Below are positions 24,391 to 33,268 of a stretch of DNA of 64,000 nucleotides, in pieces. The stretch comes from Salinadaptatus halalkaliphilus (GTDB lineage: Archaea > Halobacteriota > Halobacteria > Halobacteriales > Natrialbaceae). Position 1 is the first letter of the stretch; the number at the start of each line of letters is the position of its first letter. The notes beneath the pieces are model-generated. The model was not told where the DNA came from. It did not search any database and was given only the letters and a program-made list of their open reading frames with translations. The DNA is taken from contig NZ_RBZW01000016.1 of NCBI RefSeq assembly GCF_006543045.1, positions 1 to 64,000 of the forward strand, given 5' to 3'. Both the position numbers and the translations under genes were made by a program.

Positions 24391-24981
24391 GAGGAGATCG
24401 CGCTCGAGCAGCGACCGAAGCGAGCGCTCGAGTGCGTCGGCTTGGGATCCTCGAACCGTCGGACCGAGCTCGAGTTGCAGGCCCGCACCGTCGGCGGCGA
24501 GCCAGTTCACGAAGTTGTCGGGATGAGTACCGGCGTACTGTCGGTCGGTCGCGACCGAAACGGGCACGGGGACGGCGTCCTCGAGGTGTCTCGCAACCCG
24601 TGTTTTCGTCGGCTCCTCGAGCCCGCCGCCGACGAGAATTTCGTCGTCGGCCAGTCCGTGAATGCTGATCACCGTCTCGAACCCCCGGTCCGCGATCCGA
24701 CCCAGTAGCGGGTACTCCGCGGGATCGATCGCCGTCGAGGGCGGGTGCCACGCGTCGAACGCACTGCCGTCGGACTCGTGGCCGAGGGTGGCCCAGTAGG
24801 CGGCAGTTTCGTGGCCGGTCGCCAGTTCCAGCCCGAGCGCGGCGGTCCCGGGCTCGACATCGCCGCCGTGGCCCGCACAGAAGAGAAGCTCGTCCGTTTC
24901 ACCGTCGTCGTACAGCTGTTCGAGCAGGTGGCCGGTATCGGTCACCGCGATCGGGTACGTCGTAATCGTCCGGCGAGTCAC
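24388..24981 (-). CDS. Poly-gamma-glutamate hydrolase-family zinc protein
   Basis: A 197-residue protein of the phage poly-gamma-glutamate hydrolase/YoqZ-like family (PF05908). The zinc-site segment FCAGHGGDVEPGT and the second histidine in VISIHGLADDEILVGGG are visible, as is a C-terminal acidic LQLELGPTVRG. The family cleaves gamma-glutamyl linkages in PGA capsules; some haloarchaea make such capsules, but no capsule genes are nearby. The stop TGA is the first triplet of repeat C, so the repeat may have trimmed the C-terminus. Confidence 0.85.
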   Translation of the reverse strand: MTRRTITTYPIAVTDTGHLLEQLYDDGETDELLFCAGHGGDVEPGTAALGLELATGHETAAYWATLGHESDGSAFDAWHPPSTAIDPAEYPLLGRIADRGFETVISIHGLADDEILVGGGLEEPTKTRVARHLEDAVPVPVSVATDRQYAGTHPDNFVNWLAADGAGLQLELGPTVRGSQADALERSLRSLLERDLL

Positions 24982-25102
24982 AGCTGTATCTACGGCGCTG
25001 GCATCTTAACCGCTAGCCGAGCAGTGGCCGCTGCGACCAGTCTCGGCCCCACGCTCGAGGTGCAAGCAGACGACCTAACGCCGTCCAGACGGACGTTCGG
25101 CC

Positions 25103-26239
25103 ATGGCTACCGACGTTCACAACGGGATCGCGTTCGGCCGGACGGTCGTCGCCGGGGTCCAAGAAAAGAACGTGCCGTTTATGGCCGCAAGCATCGCCTA
25201 TCAGGCCTTTATTTCGCTGATTCCGTTGCTCGTGCTCGTGTTCTTCCTCGTGACCCTGGTCGGAGACGAGGGGTTGGCGACCGAGGTGTCGGCGATGACG
25301 GAGGGGTTCCTGCCCGAGAGCGGCCAGCTGCTGGTCGAGAACGCGATCGCGGAGTCACCCGTGACCGCGGGCTCGACGCTGATCGGACTGGTCGTCGTCC
25401 TGTGGGGTTCGCTGAAGATCTTCCGGGGACTCGACACGGCGTTCTCCGAGATTTTCGACTCGGCCGACGAGGCCTCCATCGTCGAACAACTCCGTGACGC
25501 CCTGATCGTCCTCGGTGCGATCGGGGCCGCGCTCGTGGCCGCAGCCGTCGCGAGCATCGCCGTCGCCGTCCTCCCGAACGTTCCCTATCTCGGGCTGCTC
25601 AATCCCGTGATCCTCGTCGTCGTGCTCACGTTGGCGTTCCTGCCGATGTACTACTACTTCCCCGACGTCGACCTCCAGCTTCGGCAGGTCGTCCCGGGTG
25701 CGGTCGTCGCCGGCGTCGGCTGGACGGCACTGCAGTCGCTCTTTCAGGTGTACGTGACCTTCGCCGCCGATTCGGAGGCCGCCGGTCCCGTCGGCGCCGT
25801 CTTACTGTTGTTGACCTGGCTCTACTTCGGCGGCATGCTCCTGCTCGTCGGCGGTGTCGTCAACGCCGTCGGTACGGGCTACCTCGAGCCCGAGATCGAC
25901 GGCTCGGACGACGGCGGGGAAGCCGCTATCGCGGAAGCGGGCCACACACCGTTGCTCGACCGCGTCCAACGCGAGCGCGACCAACTCCTCGAGCGCGCGG
26001 AGACGGTCGAACGAGAACGGGACCTGCTGCAAAACGATCTCGCGGCCCAGCGGTCCCGTCGTTACCGTCTCGAGGATCGGGTCGACCGGCTCGAGGCCGA
26101 AAAGAGCGACCTCGAAGCCGAAAACGAGCGGTTGCGGGCCACACTCGAGCGCCGACGATGGCCACCCTGGCGACGGGGCGCTCGCGGATTGCTGGCTCGC
26201 GTTCGTCGCGTCAGGATCGGTCGCCTCGAGCGGGAGTGA
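25103..26239 (+). CDS. YihY/BrkB-family membrane protein with coiled-coil tail
   Basis: A 378-residue inner-membrane protein. It has about six helices and the YihY signature (MAASIAYQAFISLIPLLVLV, then LLTWLYFGGMLLLVGGVVN). After residue 275 comes an ~80-residue coiled coil rich in ERD/RLE heptads (RDQLLERAETVERERDLLQ) and a basic end. YihY proteins are not RNase BN despite old annotations, and their function is unknown. The tail may recruit a partner. Confidence 0.9.
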   Translation: MATDVHNGIAFGRTVVAGVQEKNVPFMAASIAYQAFISLIPLLVLVFFLVTLVGDEGLATEVSAMTEGFLPESGQLLVENAIAESPVTAGSTLIGLVVVLWGSLKIFRGLDTAFSEIFDSADEASIVEQLRDALIVLGAIGAALVAAAVASIAVAVLPNVPYLGLLNPVILVVVLTLAFLPMYYYFPDVDLQLRQVVPGAVVAGVGWTALQSLFQVYVTFAADSEAAGPVGAVLLLLTWLYFGGMLLLVGGVVNAVGTGYLEPEIDGSDDGGEAAIAEAGHTPLLDRVQRERDQLLERAETVERERDLLQNDLAAQRSRRYRLEDRVDRLEAEKSDLEAENERLRATLERRRWPPWRRGARGLLARVRRVRIGRLERE

Positions 26240-26245
26240 TACCCG

Positions 26246-29200
26246 TCACATGAAGTCCTCGATACCGGACTGTTTGTTTTTGTCATTTTCGAAAATGCTC
26301 TCGAGGGACTTCTCGAGCACTTCCAACCGCTGTTTCGTGTAATCCCGGCAGTCGTACTCCTCGGCGACCTGGATCGCGGTCTGCATGTACTTGTTGACCG
26401 AGCCTTTGTGGACGGTGAGATTGACGCGGCCACCGCATTCGCGGCAGTCGCCGGTCAGTGGCATCCGCCGAAACTTCTCGCCGCAGTCGAGACAGCGGGT
26501 TTCCTGCCGGGAGAACGCGCGCAGATTGCCGATCAGGTCCGGCAGGAAGTGATACTCGATGACTCGCTCGGCGACGTCGGTCTCGTCGACTGCCTCGAGT
26601 TTGCGCGAGAGCTCGAGTTGGGCGTCCATCTTGTCCATCATCGAGCCCAGCGTCTTGTACGCCGAGAGGTCGGGGCCCATCGCGATGTTGGTGGTGTCGT
26701 GGGTGTGTTCGAACCCGGTGTACTCGCCGTCGGTACCCAGCGTGTCCTCGCCGATCTGGATGTCGACGGATTCGGGATCGGCCTGCTCTCGAGTCGCGAG
26801 GTAGAACTCGCGGGGGTACTGGCTAACGATGTCCATGTTGTGGGCCTCGTCGTCGATCTCGGCGGGATCGATCCGAGAGGACATGACCAGGGGCGCGTCC
26901 ATCTTCCCGCCCCTCTGATCTGGCAAGAAACTGGTACTAAAGTTCAATAGCCCGTCCATGAGGAGCATCACACAATCTTCGTCACCGTCACAATTCCGGC
27001 GCTTTGCGGCGTGAAAGTACGGATGAGCATATCCGACTGCCGCACTCGTGAAACCAATTACTCTCCCGACAGTTGCCGCACTCGTGTGGGGTGCCATCCC
27101 GAAGACCAGCTCGCCGACCAGTTCGTCCCGATCCTCGAGTTCATAAAATGGCTCGAGGCCGTAGTACTGCTCGAGCAAGTCGTCAATGAAGGCGGCGGTC
27201 TGGAGCATGTGCTCGGCAGCGCCATCCGAGAGGACGATGTCCTGGACCTTCAGCTCCACGAGTTGATCCTCGTGGGTCAGGGGCTCGCCGTGGATGTCTT
27301 CCTCGTAGCCGAGCGCCTGCAGTTGGCCGACGTCGACGTCGAGCTCGCTCGCCCGGACCGATGTCACGGGGAGATCGGTCATGTCGTAACGAACGGTCCC
27401 GTCTTTGAACGCCGAGACGTCGTGTTTCGCCCGTAGAACCCCCTTCTCGATGGGCTCGGGGATCTTGTTCGCCGAGGTCAGTCCCTTCACACCTTTCAGG
27501 ATCTCGAAGGCGTTTTCGCGTTCGCCGACGGACTCGAGCGCGCCGCGAAACTCCTCGTTGATGTCGATCTCTCGGGGTTCGACGCAGGTGGCCTCGACCT
27601 CGCAGTGGTCGCACTCGACGCGGCCGGCCTCGTCGGGTTCGATCTGCTGGTCGCAGTCGGGACACCGGTAATCCGGCGTCGTCCGGTCGTTGCAGTCGGG
27701 ACAACGGTTCTTGAACGTCTCCGTGCCACAGGACTCACAGCGCTGGCGGCCGATCTGGAGTTCGACGACCCCCGGCGTGTCGGACATCGTCTCGGCGTAG
27801 GAGGCCGCATCCGAGACGTTGCGCTGGGCACCACCGGCTTCGCCGATCGGAAAGAGGGTGTGGACCGGCGGGCTCAGATCCCGCCGTTCCGACTTTTCGG
27901 GGCGACCCATTCGGTTCCCGACCCGGGTCGGTGCCCGTTCGCGAACCGTGAAGGGAGCGACCTCGTCGACCGCTTCCATAGCGTTTGCACCGGGCTCATC
28001 GTTGCCCCACGTCCAGGCACGCTCCGAGAGGTCGTCGTCGTGCCAGGTGCGCTCGAGAGCGATCGCCGGCTCCCCATCGCCGTCGGCTGGATCGAGAGCG
28101 GCACCGTCGGTGACGGCCTGGCGCGGCTCACACCCGAGGGTGGCGGCTAGCGGTCGCCAGGTGTCGATCTCGAGGCGGCCGTCGTCCTCGCGCTGGCGGT
28201 GTTCGATGACGATCGTCTCGAGGGCGTCGCGGACGGCGTCGGCGTACTCGAGGACGAGCGTACCGCTGTCGTCCGTTTCGCCGACGAATTCGGCCTCGAC
28301 GTGGCCGTCGGTGATCGTTGCACCCTCGACGTGGCCGTCGGCGACGGCGTCCGCGAGGGTACAGAAGGCGTCGACCGAGAGGTCGTGCCAGAGGTAGGTG
28401 TACTCCGGATGGAGCGGCGCGTCGTACTCACGAGCCCACTCGAGGGCCTCGTCTGGGTCGGGAAACTCGAGGTCGATGCGTGGGTCGTCCTCGAGTGCCT
28501 GGGTGTCCGCGCCGGCGGCTGCGAGGTCCTGAATCCACCACTCGTAGGTGTAGGAGGCCGGCGCGAGCGGATGGTTGTTCTCGATGAACTCGCCGTAGTT
28601 GACCAGATACTCCCCCAGATCGAGGATCTCCTCGACGCCGTTTCTGACCTCGAGGGCGTCGTCGGGGTCGTCGATCCGGCGCACGTCGCCGTTGGCCAGC
28701 TTGACGGTCGGCCCCTCGATGGAGTCGACGGGGACGACGCCGGCGGCCTTGCCGGGGCGTTCGGTCTTGATCTGGGTGCCCGTCGCAAGGAAGTCGTCGA
28801 CTAGGTGCATCGCGGCGGGGTGAACGCCGGCGGTCGCGAACCCGTGGTTGCGCGCTCGACCGTATCGCAACCGGAACCCGCCCGTCGCACAGGGGTGAGA
28901 GAAGACGGGGCGGCCGGCGATCAGGTCCCGGAGGAACTTCTCGGAGGTGTCGACGCGGGGCGGCCCATCGGGTTCGTCGGCTGCGTCCCCATCGTCGTTC
29001 GGCTCGTCGTCGGCGTCCTCGCCGTCTGGGTCGTCGTCGGCGTCCTCGTCGGCGCTGTCAGCGGCGGTCTCGTCCTCGCTCCCGCCGTAGTTGCCGTCGA
29101 TCAGATCCTGCAGCCACGGCCAGTCGATCTCCTCGAGGTTGCGGGTGTACCGTTGAATCTTGGGCGCCTTGAGCGCGATCCCTTCGCCCAGGACCAGACA

Positions 29201-29923
29201 CATTCCGCCGCGGGCGCTGTTGGTGTCGACGCGCTCGAGATCGCGAAAGCCCGAGACCTCCTCGTCGCCGGTGGCTTCCCCGTCTAACATGATCGGGAGG
29301 TTCTTAGCGATGAACTTCGCCTCCTTTGCCTTGGGCGTGTACTGGAGGCCGGTCTCCTTGTCGTAGAGGGCGATCTCCTCGGCGTAGCGTTCCACTTCGT
29401 CGCTTCGGGCGTCGTACTGGTCGATACCGACGAGTGCGCGAGTGTAGTCGGCGACGAGTACCGACAGCGCCTGTGCGGTCCCGCCGGCCGACCGGATCGG
29501 CCCGGCGTAGTAGACGTTGACGAACTCGGTGCCGTCGTCGTTCTCTAAGATTTCGACCCTGTCGATTCCCTCGATCGGCGCGGCGACGACGCCCTCGGTC
29601 AGCAGGGCGACGGCGGTCCTGACGGCGCCCTCGACCTTGCCGGCTTTCGTCTCGTAGTCGCCGACCCGTCCCTCGGCGAAGTCCGCCGCGAGCTCGAGGG
29701 CGGCTTCTTCGCGGCTCATCTCGCCCTCGAGTTCGCGGACCCGTTCGGCGACGCCGTCGATGCCGAGGATGTTCTCGACGCGGTCGGCCATGTCCTTGGC
29801 GACCGGAATCTCGACCTCGGGCTCGGGGTCGCCGCCGCGTTCCTTGGCGGTCTCGGCGACGTCGAAGGCCGCGTCTAACTGGGACTCGAGGCGCTCGAAG
29901 TAGCGTTCGTCTGCCTCGCGCAT
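26246..29923 (-). CDS. polC: DNA polymerase D (Pol II) large subunit, DP2
   Basis: A 1225-residue catalytic subunit of PolD, the euryarchaeal replicative polymerase; it works with the small exonuclease subunit DP1, which is not in this window. Typical parts are the N-terminal IPVAKDMADRVENILG, the central RYGRARNHGFATAGVHPA, the zinc clusters CESCG/CPDCN/CPDCD/CDHC (~690-745), the catalytic-core NCDGDED (~977-983) and a C-terminal CLDCGEKFRRMPLTGDCRECGG. There is an acidic insert of about 45 residues (~280-325). No intein is present, but about 190 bp around the Asn977-Cys978 intein site (26905-27095) uses AT-rich codons such as AGA, AGG, ATT and CTA, unlike the rest. Confidence 0.97.
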   Translation of the reverse strand: MREADERYFERLESQLDAAFDVAETAKERGGDPEPEVEIPVAKDMADRVENILGIDGVAERVRELEGEMSREEAALELAADFAEGRVGDYETKAGKVEGAVRTAVALLTEGVVAAPIEGIDRVEILENDDGTEFVNVYYAGPIRSAGGTAQALSVLVADYTRALVGIDQYDARSDEVERYAEEIALYDKETGLQYTPKAKEAKFIAKNLPIMLDGEATGDEEVSGFRDLERVDTNSARGGMCLVLGEGIALKAPKIQRYTRNLEEIDWPWLQDLIDGNYGGSEDETAADSADEDADDDPDGEDADDEPNDDGDAADEPDGPPRVDTSEKFLRDLIAGRPVFSHPCATGGFRLRYGRARNHGFATAGVHPAAMHLVDDFLATGTQIKTERPGKAAGVVPVDSIEGPTVKLANGDVRRIDDPDDALEVRNGVEEILDLGEYLVNYGEFIENNHPLAPASYTYEWWIQDLAAAGADTQALEDDPRIDLEFPDPDEALEWAREYDAPLHPEYTYLWHDLSVDAFCTLADAVADGHVEGATITDGHVEAEFVGETDDSGTLVLEYADAVRDALETIVIEHRQREDDGRLEIDTWRPLAATLGCEPRQAVTDGAALDPADGDGEPAIALERTWHDDDLSERAWTWGNDEPGANAMEAVDEVAPFTVRERAPTRVGNRMGRPEKSERRDLSPPVHTLFPIGEAGGAQRNVSDAASYAETMSDTPGVVELQIGRQRCESCGTETFKNRCPDCNDRTTPDYRCPDCDQQIEPDEAGRVECDHCEVEATCVEPREIDINEEFRGALESVGERENAFEILKGVKGLTSANKIPEPIEKGVLRAKHDVSAFKDGTVRYDMTDLPVTSVRASELDVDVGQLQALGYEEDIHGEPLTHEDQLVELKVQDIVLSDGAAEHMLQTAAFIDDLLEQYYGLEPFYELEDRDELVGELVFGMAPHTSAATVGRVIGFTSAAVGYAHPYFHAAKRRNCDGDEDCVMLLMDGLLNFSTSFLPDQRGGKMDAPLVMSSRIDPAEIDDEAHNMDIVSQYPREFYLATREQADPESVDIQIGEDTLGTDGEYTGFEHTHDTTNIAMGPDLSAYKTLGSMMDKMDAQLELSRKLEAVDETDVAERVIEYHFLPDLIGNLRAFSRQETRCLDCGEKFRRMPLTGDCRECGGRVNLTVHKGSVNKYMQTAIQVAEEYDCRDYTKQRLEVLEKSLESIFENDKNKQSGIEDFM

Positions 29924-29924
29924 C

Positions 29925-30350
29925 TCAGAGCCAGAGATCGAGTTCGGTGGTGTCGTCGTACTCGCGCTCTAAGCTGTCCTCGAAGACGCGCATATAGACT
30001 TCGCCGGCCCAGACGGTCGCCTCGTTCAGATGCCCCGAAATCGTCTCGCCGTCGTCGTCCGATAGTACCGCGTGCGTGTGGGCGAATCGGTCGCCGTCCA
30101 GCCAGGAGACGTTGCCGACACAGCTCGCGACCTCGAGGGGCTCGTCGGCGTCGATTTCGTAGTACTCGCACTCGTCCTGATCGTAGAACGCGAGTTCGGC
30201 GTCCTGGACCGCCCCGAGGGCCGTAAACCAGGCCGCGTCGGCCTCGACCTCTGCTGCGAGCGATTCGATCTCGCCGCGCCAGTCGGCGCCCGTCTCGAGG
30301 CGGGCGACGTACTCTCCGGTCGTCTCGACGGCTCGGTAGTTCATACGCAT
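29925..30350 (-). CDS. PPC-domain (DUF296) DNA-binding-type protein
   Basis: A 141-residue single PPC/DUF296 domain, the fold found in plant AHL proteins and as stand-alone trimers in archaea and bacteria. It starts MNYRAVETTGEYVARLETG and contains the family core FTALGAVQDAELAFYD, HTHAVLSDDDGETISGHLNEATVW and EVYMRVFEDS. DNA binding is inferred; no AT-hook is present. It sits one base upstream of polC on the same strand, so the two probably share a transcript. Confidence 0.9.
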   Translation of the reverse strand: MRMNYRAVETTGEYVARLETGADWRGEIESLAAEVEADAAWFTALGAVQDAELAFYDQDECEYYEIDADEPLEVASCVGNVSWLDGDRFAHTHAVLSDDDGETISGHLNEATVWAGEVYMRVFEDSLEREYDDTTELDLWL

Positions 30351-30544
30351 GTACTGTATCCCCAGGGAGAAAAAGGGCTCCGGTCGGGGCCGCTACAGCG
30401 GCGTGGAATCCATACGCTCATCGTGAGCGCCGTCGAAAATACGACGCTGGCCTCCAAATCATCACAAGAATGGATGGCTGTGTGCATTTTAGTAACGTTT
30501 CATCCATCTAGGCACGAATACTACTAGCACGCGGGATGAGACAC

Positions 30545-30560
30545 CAAAACGAATAAGGGT
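30545..30560 (+). promoter_or_regulatory. Possible promoter of the dipeptide ABC operon
   Basis: AAAACGAATAAGGG, about 30 bp before the ATG at 30585, fits a BRE plus weak TATA for a leaderless start. A second AT-rich run (GATATATGATATC) sits immediately before the ATG, too close to be its TATA box. The choice between them is uncertain. Confidence 0.3.
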
Positions 30561-30584
30561 TGGCCCCGTGGGATATATGATATC

Positions 30585-32252
30585 ATGGTAACTTTTCACC
30601 ATGGCCTCTCCCGGCGGCAGCTGCTGGCCGCGGGAGCGTCGGTCTCCGCAGCGACCATCGCAGGGTGCATCGGTGGGAACGGTGAGGACGACGACGCCGA
30701 GATTCTCGACCCCGAGGAGTACGACTACGACCGAGACGAACCCGACGACGAAGACGCCGCTCGGCAGAGCTCCATGGTCTACACCCAGGAACTCGAGCGC
30801 GACGAGGACTTCGACCCGGTCGTCTCGAACGACGCCTACAGTTTCCAGATCATCACGCTGGTGTTCGACTCGCTGTACGAGTTCGACTACGAGTACGAAC
30901 TCCAGCCGAAGGTCGCCGTCGACTTCCCCGACGTCGAACGCGACGACACGCGATTCATCTACGAGATCCACGACGGCATCGAGTTCCACAACGGCGAGGA
31001 ACTGACCGCCAGCGACGTCGCCCACTCGTTTCGTGCGCCGGTCGAGGAAGAAACGCCGAACATGTCGACCTACGACATGATCGAGGAGATAGATGTCATC
31101 GACGACTACCAGCTGCAGGTCGATCTGGCCCACCAGTACGGCTCCTGGGAGCTGTTCAACCAGGCCGTCGACATCGTCCCCGAAGACGCTCGGACCGAGG
31201 ACCGCGAGGAATTCAACGAGAATCCGATCGGTTCCGGCCCCTTCGAGTGGCACGACTTCCAGTTCGGCGAGTACGTCGAACTCGAGCGGTTCGACGACTA
31301 CTGGGACGAGCCCCAGCCCTACATGGAGTCGATCCGCTTCGAGGACAACGTCGACGACGCGAGCCGAGTCAGCGAGATGCTCGCCCACGATACCGACGCT
31401 ATCGGCGACGTTCCGAACGACGACTGGGGCCAACTCGAGGACGAGGACGACATCGACGTCCACGTCACCGAGAGCCCGTCGGTCACGTACATCTTCTTCA
31501 ACACGAACGAGGGTGCAGGGACGGCGGATCCCAACGTGCGACGGGGGATCGCTCACGCCTTCTCGCTGACCGACTACGTCGAGACCTACCTGAACAACGC
31601 GGCGATCCCGCTCGTGACGCCGACCTCGCGTATTACGAACGATCTGTGGGAGTTCCCGATCGAGGAGTGGGACGACGAGATCTATCCGGAGTACGATCCC
31701 GAACTGGCCGAGGAGCTGTTAGACGAGCACGCGCCCGACGACTGGAATCCGACGTTTATGGCCCCCGACGACGAGCGAGCGACGCTCGCCGAACGCGTCG
31801 CGACACGACTGGACGAGATCGGCTACGACATGGAAGTCCAGACGATGGACTTCGGCGCGATGCTCGATCAGACGATCTACAGCGAGGCGGATCCGGACAA
31901 CTATGAACTCTACATCCTCGGCTGGACCGGCGGTCCCGATCCCGATCAGTATCTCTACTCGCTGTTTCACGAGAGCCAGGAGCAACTCACCAACGGCCAT
32001 CACTACGACGGCAGCGATGACTTCCACGACACGATCGTCGAGGCCCGCGAGACCGCCGATCAGGCCGAACGCGAACAGCTCTACACCGAGTTGATCGAGG
32101 AGGTTCTGACGGAACTGCCCGCCCTCCCCGCCTACACCGAGCACAACTCGATGGCGACCGGCGATCACGTCAGAGATATGCACGTCCATCCACAGATGCA
32201 GTACAACCCACACCTCGTCTCCGAGGAGAGCAACGTCTGGATCGAGGACTAA
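30585..32252 (+). CDS. dppA: ABC peptide transporter substrate-binding lipoprotein
   Basis: A 555-residue SBP_bac_5 protein. The N-terminus has a Tat motif (SRRQLL), a hydrophobic stretch and a lipobox ending IAGC (Cys28), so it is a Tat-exported lipoprotein anchored outside the membrane, the usual haloarchaeal arrangement. An acidic linker (EDDDAEILDPEEYDYDRDEP in outline) precedes the binding domain, with the typical LTASDVAHSFRAPVEE and GSGPFEWHDFQFGEYVEL. It is the first gene of a five-gene operon. The ligand is probably di- or oligopeptides; nickel or glycans cannot be excluded. Confidence 0.93.
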   Translation: MVTFHHGLSRRQLLAAGASVSAATIAGCIGGNGEDDDAEILDPEEYDYDRDEPDDEDAARQSSMVYTQELERDEDFDPVVSNDAYSFQIITLVFDSLYEFDYEYELQPKVAVDFPDVERDDTRFIYEIHDGIEFHNGEELTASDVAHSFRAPVEEETPNMSTYDMIEEIDVIDDYQLQVDLAHQYGSWELFNQAVDIVPEDARTEDREEFNENPIGSGPFEWHDFQFGEYVELERFDDYWDEPQPYMESIRFEDNVDDASRVSEMLAHDTDAIGDVPNDDWGQLEDEDDIDVHVTESPSVTYIFFNTNEGAGTADPNVRRGIAHAFSLTDYVETYLNNAAIPLVTPTSRITNDLWEFPIEEWDDEIYPEYDPELAEELLDEHAPDDWNPTFMAPDDERATLAERVATRLDEIGYDMEVQTMDFGAMLDQTIYSEADPDNYELYILGWTGGPDPDQYLYSLFHESQEQLTNGHHYDGSDDFHDTIVEARETADQAEREQLYTELIEEVLTELPALPAYTEHNSMATGDHVRDMHVHPQMQYNPHLVSEESNVWIED

Positions 32253-32264
32253 CACGCGACCGCA

Positions 32265-33266
32265 ATGGGACTCGCTCGTTACACGCTGTATCGACTGCTG
32301 CAAGCGATCCCCGTACTGCTCGGGATCACGATCATCACGTTCGTCCTCGCGAACCTGGCGCCGGGCGATCCGGTCCAGCTCATGCTCGCCGGTCAGGAGG
32401 TCGACGAGGAGCTCGTCGAGGCGATCGAACAGCAGTACGGACTCGACCGGCCGCTGCACGAGCGCTATGTCACGTACATGGCCGGCGTGCTCGAGGGTGA
32501 TCTGGGCTACAGTATCCATTGGGGACAGCCGGTAACGGAGCTGATCCTCGGTCGAGTCGGGCCGACACTGTTGCTCGTACTCTCGGCGTACGCCTTCGCG
32601 ATCGCAACGGCGATTCCGCTGGGGATCATCGCGGCGACGCGACGTAACGAGCCGACCGACCACGTCTCCCGGATCGTCGCCCTCTTCGGCGTCAGCACGC
32701 CGTCGTTCTGGATCGGGATCATGCTCATCCTGCTCTTTGCGGTCCAGTTAGGGTGGTTGCCCTCGACCGGGCTCGTCTATCCGTGGCGCGGACCCGACGC
32801 GTACGCGTGGATCGATACCTGGCCCGAGTTACTCTACCAGACGGCTCGACACCTGTTGTTGCCGATGATCGCACTCGGCACGCTCCAGATGGCGACGCTA
32901 ATGAGAGTCGAGCGAACCCAGATGATCGAGTCGCTACACGGCGAGTACGTCACACTCGCACGCGCCTACGGCGTCCCCGAGCGGACGATCCTGCGAAAAC
33001 ACGCCTTCCAGAACGCCCAGTTGCCGATCATCACGATCATCGGGCTCAACCTCTCGACGGCGCTCTCCGGGGCCGTCCTCATCGAGTACGTCTTCAATAT
33101 CAACGGGATGGGACGGCTGTTCATCGAGGCGATTCAGGCGTTAGACTACCAACTGATCATGGGGATCACGATCGTCTTCGGGACGATCTTCGTCGTCGGT
33201 GTGATCGTCACCGACCTTTCCTACGCGTACATCGATCCCCGCGTCACCTACGGTGAGGAAGAGTAA
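32265..33266 (+). CDS. dppB: ABC peptide transporter permease (DppB type)
   Basis: A 333-residue permease with an N-terminal helix (YTLYRLLQAIPVLLGITIIT), the DppB-specific QYGLDRPLHERYVTY segment and about six helices. The EAA loop contacting the ATPase is LARAYGVPERTILRKHAFQNA. It starts 12 bp after the substrate-binding gene and ends 2 bp before DppC. Confidence 0.95.
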   Translation: MGLARYTLYRLLQAIPVLLGITIITFVLANLAPGDPVQLMLAGQEVDEELVEAIEQQYGLDRPLHERYVTYMAGVLEGDLGYSIHWGQPVTELILGRVGPTLLLVLSAYAFAIATAIPLGIIAATRRNEPTDHVSRIVALFGVSTPSFWIGIMLILLFAVQLGWLPSTGLVYPWRGPDAYAWIDTWPELLYQTARHLLLPMIALGTLQMATLMRVERTQMIESLHGEYVTLARAYGVPERTILRKHAFQNAQLPIITIIGLNLSTALSGAVLIEYVFNINGMGRLFIEAIQALDYQLIMGITIVFGTIFVVGVIVTDLSYAYIDPRVTYGEEE

Positions 33267-33268
33267 TC

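Noticed and set aside
26246-29923. Intein in polC
   Set aside because: The gene is continuous across the known insertion site: Asn977-Cys978 is directly joined and no block of intein motifs is seen.
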